A stretch of DNA of 64,000 nt from Neurospora tetraspora (lineage: Eukaryota; Ascomycota; Sordariomycetes; Sordariales; Sordariaceae), in the NCBI RefSeq assembly GCF_033439725.1, contig NW_026944387.1, positions 1,674,001 to 1,738,000 of the forward strand, written 5' to 3'. The translations under genes and the position numbers were made by a program. Each line of letters opens with the position of its first letter. The stretch's first letter is position 1. Shown here one piece after another: positions 56,539 through 64,000 of the stretch. The notes beneath the pieces are model-generated. The model was not told the DNA's origin. It worked only from the letters and a program-made list of their open reading frames with translations, and did no database searches.

Positions 56539-59500
56539 ATGGATCTTCTCGAGACACAGGTCAGCGACTTGCGCTCCTTCCTCGGCGCCGGAGGGCTGCC
56601 TTCTGCAACAACATCCACCGCTACCACCTCTTCATCCCCAAACGCCATAGGTACAGCTGCTGCGGCTATTCGGCAAGGAATGCCTGGCTCAACACCGGGA
56701 GCCTCTGGAGGCGCTTTGGGTCTGGGTTCAATGTCGGTGGCAGGGCTGACAGGTGGCCAGGGTGGGATGCCATCATCGAGTGCCGCCTTGTCGCCGCATT
56801 CATCTACTGGATACTCACTCCCGAATCCGAACCCTTACAACACTCACCACCACAGCCAAGTGCAACAGCACCTTCATCCGCTCCAGAGTCACCAGCGAGA
56901 CTTTGGGTCTCACGACCTCGCTTCCGGTCCTATGAGGACGGCTGAAAGTACAAACCATGGCCCCCCCCGACCATCGATCGCTGGTAGCACAACCGCCTCC
57001 CTCACCAACCCTCATGATCCCTACCGTCGCAACTCGTCCGTGTACTCCCCGCGCGGTGACCATTCCGCTCAAAATGACATGAACCCCATGAACTACGACT
57101 CCCCGGCAGCACAGTCGGATACCCAAGATCACCCTACCGGAACAGCATCTCGGAACAACAGCACTACCTCGGGCAGTGCCGCTAAGCGCAAGGCTGGCGA
57201 TGACGATGGCGCTTCAAGCTCTACTAAGCAACAGCGGAGTAAAAGAAATAGGGTGTGTAGCATCTCAGTCCATATGTCTCATCCAGTCCTACCTCCTCTC
57301 ATTAGCATGTACACGGACATGTTAGCTAACCTCAAACTCGCTCGTAGTACATTTCGATAGCATGGTATGGTCACCTCGTTCCCTTTCCATTTCCTGTATT
57401 TACCCCCAAAAAGACTTCAGGCCCTCAACGGATTTGGGGACAACTTCCTTCCCTCTTGATATGTGATTGCTGATCGCGGTCCTCAACATCCGCAGCAACG
57501 AGTGCAAGCGCCGCAAGATCAAGTGCAATGGCCAAACCCCTTGTCAGCGATGCGGCCATCTCAATCTCCAGTGTCTCTATGCGCCCAACTGTTGCTCGCA
57601 CAGCCTCAAGGATTCGGACGAGTTTAAACAGATGGCCGACCAAGTGAGCCGTCTTCAGGATCAGGTCGAAACTCTCTTCAGCAACATGAGTGCCTTGCGC
57701 CAGGAAGCCCTACGTCTCGCCCCCATTCACGACCGCATCTTGCCACCGCCTTCCGCGACAGTTACTCCCTCGCCATCGACAGCCTCCATGCCCCAGTTTC
57801 CTAGGCCTCTCGCCCCTTTGCGACCACCATCGACGTTTAATGGACCGACCAGCATCGCCTTTACCATGGATGTGGCCAAAAACACCCTGCACAACATGGG
57901 ATACGCCGGTGCCAGTGAGGCACTCGACGACAGTGGTGACAGTGGCGACGGCAACAGCGGCGCACAGGCCGAACCAACACCGCGTACATCACCGACACCA
58001 CTACCCCCGATGCAGCCATCCCCCTATCAAAGACAGATCGATCCACTGTGGGAGTTTGACAAGGCCGAAATGATCCGACTTTGCAAGCTGCACGAGGAGG
58101 AAATCAGTGTCATGTATCCTGTTATGAAGATGGAGAGCACGATTCGACATGCGACCGAGGTCTCTGAGTGGATGGAAAAATCGAAAAGACAAGGCTTGGT
58201 TCCACCGGCAGGCCAAGGCGAGGCTTTCACCGACGACAGGTCGCTTCTACTGAAGATTGTTCTATGCTGTGCCTTGGTTATCGAGGAGCACGGAAACAGC
58301 GCGAAGGCAGCTCGGCTGTACGAATCCATCGAGGCTGTCACCATGAAGACGTTGATGGGTGGGCTTGACGATGTCGTCAAGTTACCCTATTTAGCTCTTG
58401 TCGCCGGCTACAAGTTCTTTTCTAACGACGAGCTTGCGGCCTGGCGTATCATGGGCCAACTCATGCGGCTATGCTTCGAACTGGGTCTCCACCGGCGAGA
58501 TGGAATTGATAAGGTCACCGACCCTCAGGACAGGCGGAACGCTATTAACACGTTTTGGATCGCCTATGTGCTGGAGAGGAGGTGGAGCTTTGCCACTGGT
58601 TTGCCCTTTGTGTGCGACGATGCCAAGATTGACCCAAAGCTGCCCTACCCGGTAAGACCGAGATACCGAAACTTCCTACATTCAAGAGCCCCGCTGACCA
58701 TCTGGCACAGGACGATAACCCGTTCTTGCTGGCCATGATCACCTGGTCCAGGTTGGCTGCCAAGACCTGGAAGTTGGTAGATTATTTCGAGCCGGCCGTC
58801 ATCCGTGAACTTAAGCCTAGCGACTTCGAAGAGCTGGACCGCAAGATCATTGACTGGTATAGCAGTATCCCTGAAGAAATCCAGATCAATTCGCCGCTTG
58901 AACCACTTAAGAAGCCCATAGGGGATACCCAACGCTTGCAGATCTGGACCCGACTGAGGCTCAACCAGGTGCGTTGATCTAGCCTAGAGGGCTTCTTCGA
59001 AAAGATCGGTTGCTTACTCCTTTTTCTTAGATACGCATCTGGCTGTATACCCCAATACTGCACAGCGCCATCAGCATCGCCGAGAACATGCAGTTTGCGT
59101 GCAGGGCCGTCGACCTAGCCAAAGAGACAATTCATTATCTGACAGCTCTCAACGCCACTACGAATATCTACCGCCGCATGCAAATGTTCGGCCACCAGTT
59201 CCTCACCTCCGCCATAGCCGTCTTGTTCCTCGCTTCAACTCACGCACCACTCCAATTCAGCGCCTCCTGCCGCAAGGAATTTTACATGGCTCTTGAACTG
59301 GTCAAGATTATGTCGGCAAAGTCATGGGTGTCGCGACGGATATGGCGCACGATTGGGTCCCTAAAGAAGTACGCTGCTCGGTTGGGAATGGAAGAAGACA
59401 ACTCGAACACTTCGAACCCGACGACCCGCAACAGCACTATGGCCAGGCCACTCGGGCGCTTCCAAGACAACGCTGCCGGCGGTAGTCCAGCGAGCAGTGT

Positions 59501-59909
59501 GTACAGCCCTGGTGGCACCGCAACATACGCCGGAGGAGGGCCGTTTGGCCGCTCCGACGCCATTTCTCAAGGGACCAGAGGCGGCGGACTTGCCTCGCCT
59601 GCCTCAACTCCGGCGGCTCATCAGAACCAGACCCAAGGATCGTCGCCGGATGATCCGACCAACGGGCTCAGGCTACATACTGAGATGTCGCGCATCTTTG
59701 AGCATTGGCAAGGTGGTCTGGCGCCGGGACGGACGCGAGTGAATCGGATTCACTCACCCGATGTGTCTTTGGGCGGCGCTGGAGGCGGTGGGCACTCTTC
59801 CAACCTGACGAGCTCTCATGATGTTGGTATGGCTGGGAGGGCATCCACGGGAAGCCCTGCGTCTTCTAACGGGGCTGGGGTGTACCAGCAACTGAGGGAT
59901 ATGTTCTAG
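56539..59909 (+). CDS. Zn2Cys6 transcription factor with fungal-specific regulatory domain
   Basis: The predicted protein has 1007 aa from exons 56539-57252, 57348-57364, 57496-58651, 58711-58968 and 59031-59909. The 17-base second exon encodes YISIA and the first two bases of the first zinc-binding Cys codon. The binuclear cluster CNECKRRKIKC..C..C..C (244-271) has the canonical 2-6-5-2-6 spacing. It is preceded by a basic stretch (KQQRSKRNR) and followed by a coiled coil (about 285-315) likely to dimerise. Unusually, 240 disordered Ser/Gly/Pro-rich residues precede the cluster. The fungal_trans middle region spans about 380-640 with FWIAYVLERRWSFATGLPF. The C-terminal 200 residues are Gly/Ser-rich, perhaps activating. 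The target pathway is unknown, and adjacency to fumarylacetoacetase alone does not prove a link. Confidence 0.88.
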
Positions 59910-60456
59910 ATGTGGAATCTGAGGTTGCTAAGCTTGAGGGCGACTGCTTTACCGTTTAAAAGAGTCATGTACATGATACCCATAACATTGGATAGTTCGA
60001 GAGTTTTGAATAGGTAGTAATGAACACAAGTCCGAGCTGAGCTGCTCCTCGGAAAAATAGTGCAACTTATAAATCAGATCAGCGTGAATCCATATCCGAA
60101 CAGGAAGCTTTTTCTAACAAGAAGAAGCATGTGGGTGGATGGTCCGGAATTTGGCAGTTAGACCGGAATTACCCCTAACCCCGGATCTTCTGCTTTGGAT
60201 ACAAAAGTGGTTCGTCTCGGTCGTTCCTTCTATGTGATGAGAGGGTAGCACCTGCAGATTGTTCTACAGGCCGCGGCGAGACCACACACTGTTAAAGCAC
60301 AGCACTGCATCGATTACATCAGCCAAGTGCAGGGGGTCAACGACAACTCATTCATTTCCCCCAAACGTCTTCCACTCACTCGGACATTCCTCTGCACCAG
60401 ACAAAACATCACCAACTCCGAACCGCGCAGCATCCTGAAAACAACCGACAGTAAAA
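59910..60456. other. Intergenic, nothing recognised
   Basis: This is the 3' region of the regulator gene and the leader of the dehydrogenase gene. Confidence 0.5.
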
Positions 60457-61786
60457 ATGGCCACCACTGTCAAAACAGTAGTAGCAACAGGTGCTTCATC
60501 CGGTCTGGTCTGTACACTACCTACCCAACCCCTCCCTGCTCCCTCCTGCTCAACCCCTCCATGTGACCATGTCTGCTTCGGCACTGCACGCCCTTCCCTC
60601 CGTCTTCAGTCAATCAACATGAACTAACACCCCCGCCATCTACACAGGGCTTCCACGTAATCAAGCATCTCCTCTCCCAGACCTCGCAGCCGTACAACTT
60701 CATCCTCGGCGCCCGCGATGTGTCCCGCACGCAAAATGCATACCGAGCTGCATTCCCCGAGTCCGGGTCCTTGGCCCCCCACTCTCTTGAGATCCTGCCG
60801 CTGGAGCTGTCTGATCTCAAGACTGTCAAGCGGTTCGCCGATCAGACGCTGGAAAAGCTCGGCGAGAAGCAGCAGGGCATTGACTACCTGCTGCTGAATG
60901 CTGGGATTACCAATGGGGCGGGGACTGAGAAGCCTGGCCCGGGAGGGAGTAAATGGTGTGAGGCGTTGGTGGTGAATCATTTGTGTGAGTTCTCTTGAGT
61001 CCTCGGCCTGAGTGCACCCCATGTCGCCACCAGACAGTGCTGGATCGGGTCTAAAGACACATGTAGAGAGAGGGCTGGAACTAACTACCCTACTGAACCA
61101 GCCCAACATTACCTAACCCACCTCCTCCTCCCCGCGCTTCTCCGATCCGACAGGACCGATACCACCGATAGCGAAAGCCGCATCGTCGTAGTCTCCTCGG
61201 GCGCCATCCGCCGCGTCACGGACCCAAGCACGCTCGAAAAGGACCTCCTGGCCGGCTCGGGCAAGGACGGAGACACGGTATACGCCGAGACCAAGTTCGT
61301 GCAGTTGCTCGGGGCGCACTGGTGGCGGAGAAAATTGAAGGAGACGAGATGCAAGGTGGTGGCGGTTAGCCCGGGACTGATTCCCGGGACGGGCATTGGA
61401 AGGGGGAGCGGGATGGTGTTGAGCATGGAGATGAAGGATGCTAAGAGTGTGGAGGAAGGTGAGTTTCCAATTCTCTTATGTTTTTTTCGGTGTTGCCACA
61501 AGCTATCTGCATATATGCCATGTGTACGAAGGGGCTGCGGAAGTGATGCATATGATTAGGTATGTTGTTTGCTGACGGAGACGCAAAAAAAATAGGCGCG
61601 CAAAGCATCCTGCGGGCTTTTATGCGGGATGATTTCCCCGAAGATCCGGATCGCATCTTCCTGACGAGCTGGGGAGAGTGGTGGGATAGCGATACTATCG
61701 GGAAGACGCTGGATAAGGAACTACAGGATCGATGGTGTCCTGAGAAGGAGGAGGTTGAGGCGGAAGAGGGTTTGAAGGGCTTGTAG
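60457..61786 (+). CDS. Short-chain dehydrogenase/reductase
   Basis: The predicted protein has 312 aa from exons 60457-60507, 60648-60984, 61099-61458 and 61596-61786. It is a Rossmann-fold NAD(P)-dependent enzyme. The cofactor loop TGASSGLG (11-18) is split by the first intron exactly before its last glycine. LLLNAG and VVNHL follow, then IVVVSSGA with the catalytic serine. The YAETK motif gives Tyr190 and Lys194, and VSPGLIPGTG follows it. The C-terminus is acidic (CPEKEEVEAEEGLKGL). The layout resembles fungal relatives of protochlorophyllide reductase and retinol dehydrogenase. Substrate is unknown. There is no signal or membrane anchor. It lies 0.5 kb after the regulator gene on the same strand, so joint function is possible but unproven. 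Confidence 0.88.
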
Positions 61787-62349
61787 TTTTTGAAGAGGGA
61801 AACACGACAATGTCTACAGGTATGTTCCAGTTTGCTCAAGGATTAACTGCTCGCCACAGTCCGTTTATTCTCTGCAGTTCTCCATGCTTTCCATGTAGTT
61901 GGAATCTGATCTGTTCCTCTAGCAGAGCACCAGAGTCTTCGCAACTGAAGTAGCCAACGGACATGCAAGTGCATGTCCAAATTTTATGATATGCCGGTCT
62001 ACTTTTCTCCCAGTCCGAAGCGGACTTACAACAAAAAAAAGCCCCGCATAAAGATACGCGGACATAAACAAATGCACCACATATCAGCATCTTCGGGCTG
62101 AGATTCAGAGCCACAAGTCGACCTAGATGTATTAGATTCCCGTTCAAATTTTTTTTCCAGGATCAACTATATCACTACCTCCAAACTCTCCCTGCAAATT
62201 TTCCCATCATTCATCGCTACATCCGCAACCACCTTTCCTTTCGAACCCATACTGAAATCACTTGATCCCAAATTTTCATCACTGCCTTTGTGCCTCTACT
62301 CACTTCTTACTACGAACCCAACGAAACTTCTTGATCCCAAATTTTCATC
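61787..62349. promoter_or_regulatory. Upstream region of the F-box gene with a direct repeat
   Basis: A word of about 21 bases (CTTGATCCCAAATTTTCATC plus one more) occurs at 62261-62282 and again at 62330-62351, where it runs into the start codon of the next gene. The flanking CGAACCCA is also shared, so the duplicated unit is about 45 bases. Nothing else is recognised. Confidence 0.5.
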
Positions 62350-64000
62350 ATGGGTCCGAGAATCATGAAGAGCGAAGTGTTTGAGGTTGCCGGGGACTAC
62401 GCAACATTGAAAAAGGAAAACACCCAGACGAATATACTTCGGGATGCTCAGCCGCCGCAGATTCCTGATGGTAAGACTTTGCCCCCCCCCCCCCCCCCAT
62501 ATCTCATCAGGGGTCGATTATGTAGTTTGCAAGTAATGAAAATAACTAGCCCTGGATGTTGGCAAGAACAAAGGTCACTGTAGCATGCCGGTATTGCCCC
62601 CCGAGATTCTGGCGATGATTTTTAGATATCTTGTGCCGGAACGTTCGGCCGCCACCGCGGACAAGCCGCCCTACGACAAGCTTTCAAGCTCCGCTTTATA
62701 CAGAGGTCTGATCAACGTCTCCCGAGCCGGTAAACACTTCCATAACTTGGCTAAACCACTCCTCCTCGAGAAAGTGGTCCTTTCAAACTGCCCGAATATG
62801 TACAAGTTTTTCAGAACGCTTGTGCAGGATCCAGAAAAGGGGAAGCATATCAAACACCTCTCCCTTGATTTCCCGGTCAACGACAACTTTAACGTGTACT
62901 CAATACCACCGAACCTACTCCAAGAGGCCGCAGTAATCGTACGTACGCTACCAGAGCGACATACATTCAAAGAGGCCATATCTTCTGTGCTTGAAAGGGG
63001 AACGCGGTGGCATGGTAGATCAGCATTGATTGCTGTATTCATCCTTCTCTTGTCATTGTCCAACCATATTGAGTCAATGGACATACGGTTGCTCGCCCCG
63101 TGGACCACCTGGGTTAGGCATCATGCCATCAACGATACCGACCCCCTCCAAAGGATGTTGTGGGACTTTTTGTTGCGGCAAAGGCGACTCCAAGTTGAGA
63201 ATCCGGAGTCAGATGGTCATACCCGGGTCTTCCAAAATTCCGGGGACATTCACCCGCAGAGCATCGTACTGGATGGCCGACTCGTGGGAGACCGGCATAA
63301 CGGGGAACCTATGCATGTTGGCCGCCTCCATTCCTTCGCAAGGTCACCATGATTTTCAATGATCCGTATCTGCCGTATGACATACCGAGTACCTTTGCAC
63401 GCGAGAAGTTGCCGTGGTATTGGAAGTGGTACAGAGACAAGCGCGTCGAGATCGATGTCGTACCACAGGCCGACAACTGGGCGCATGCGAACATGATGGT
63501 GGAAGTGGCGGAATTGGCGGAAGTAAACTTCCAGACTCCTCCCCGTGAGCTCTTGGAGAAGCCTGAGTTGATCCCCCTCCTCAGCACAAACGAGTATCTG
63601 GCGTTTTTAACATGCTTCGACCGACTCAAGAATATCCGCTACCTCAAGGATATGGGGCTGGAGAAACACATTGATAGCCTTAAGCGGCTGCAACTACTCA
63701 GCAAAAAGGAGGGCCTCTCAGGCTTGGACCACACAAAGCACGATGTATTCCTCAAGGCATACAAGCTCATTGCCTCCAATCCTCGCCAGGACAGGCTAAG
63801 GACGCCAACCATGAACTTCCACCTGCAGCTTTTCGAATTCATTGATTTTCACAGAGATCAGAGACTTTACTTCGAGAACCAGGTGGATGCCACGACAGTC
63901 ACGGGTCTCACCTTAACCCGTACCAGGGACCAATGTGACGTTGCCGAATACCTCTTTCACCGAGGGAGTCGCGCCTGGCAGTGGCACTGCCTCGACAACC
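62350..64000 (+). CDS. F-box-type protein, partial at window end
   Basis: The first exon 62350-62470 joins the second (from 62550) by a strong GTAAGA donor and a CTAG acceptor, giving SMPVLPPEILAMIFRYLVPE, an F-box-like start at residues 53-72. The frame continues as LRR-like or helical sequence to about 63190. Beyond that, coding character passes to other frames: a short piece with SYWMADSWETGITGNLCMLA (about 63260-63350), then a long clean frame from 63349 (NDPYLPYDIPSTFAREKLPW onward) that runs off the window. I could not join these with convincing introns, so either one or two introns were missed or the gene carries frameshifts. F-box proteins recruit targets to SCF ubiquitin ligases, and the C-terminal part decides the target. 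A C-run of about 15 bases lies in the first intron. Confidence 0.6.

Noticed and set aside
54384-59909. Fumarylacetoacetase and the adjacent Zn2Cys6 factor as a tyrosine-degradation cluster
   Set aside because: No other pathway gene (homogentisate dioxygenase, maleylacetoacetate isomerase) lies within the window, so adjacency alone is weak evidence.

Overview
The window is nuclear DNA of a filamentous ascomycete (Pezizomycotina, most likely a Sordariomycete). The genes are split by short introns of about 50-160 bases with GTRNGT donors, CTAAC/CTGAC-like branch sites and YAG acceptors. There is a fungal-type U6 snRNA, a Zn2Cys6 regulator and a DAHP synthase of the yeast ARO3/ARO4 class. The AT-rich left end looks mutated by repeat-induced point mutation (RIP). 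No coding sequence was taken from an open frame alone: exons were joined where splice sites and protein frame agreed.

Layout. 1-6079 is a degenerate Ty3/Gypsy-type LTR retrotransposon fossil with a short, compositionally normal LTR at its right end. 6769-9835 holds two divergent mitochondrial genes: large-ribosomal-subunit protein mL50 and a COX14-family cytochrome oxidase assembly factor. 11118-12513 is a conserved but uncharacterised nuclear-type protein. 12514-16842 is a long gene-poor stretch with two possible coding relics. 16843-18245 is DAHP synthase, with a Gcn4/CPC1-type site upstream. 19468-20310 is a cysteine-rich single-pass membrane protein, and 20889-20990 is U6 snRNA. 21980-24137 is a 14-TM major facilitator. 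26777-30434 is a large leucine-rich-repeat protein. 31546-32353 is DPM3, the small anchor subunit of dolichol-phosphate-mannose synthase. 32879-35190 is a CENP-O/Mcm21 kinetochore protein.

Four tRNA-Cys(GCA) genes flank 36-41 kb in mirror orientation. Between them lie xanthine phosphoribosyltransferase (XPT1) and an oxidoreductase-like mitochondrial protein. 41913-43104 encodes a signal-peptide-bearing cytochrome b561 membrane protein with an acidic repeat linker. 44349-45500 is a conserved single-exon protein with an overlapping uORF. 45722-46431 is a 2H-type cyclic phosphodiesterase (CPD1). 47529-48236 is an unknown ORF. 49330-51090 is a scrambled, partly duplicated coding patch. 51096-52471 is an unknown serine-rich basic protein. 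54384-55741 is fumarylacetoacetase. 56539-59909 is a Zn2Cys6 transcription factor with a 17-base microexon. 60457-61786 is a short-chain dehydrogenase. 62350-64000 is an F-box-type gene that runs off the window.

The genes are mostly unrelated housekeeping functions: mitochondrial translation and COX assembly, aromatic amino acid synthesis and tyrosine breakdown, purine salvage, ER mannosylation, the kinetochore and splicing. There is no secondary-metabolite cluster, CRISPR or phage. I did not find a convincing new multi-gene system. The most unusual structures are the mirrored tRNA-Cys cluster with acceptor-stem variants, the scrambled duplicated locus near 50 kb and several unusual gene architectures.
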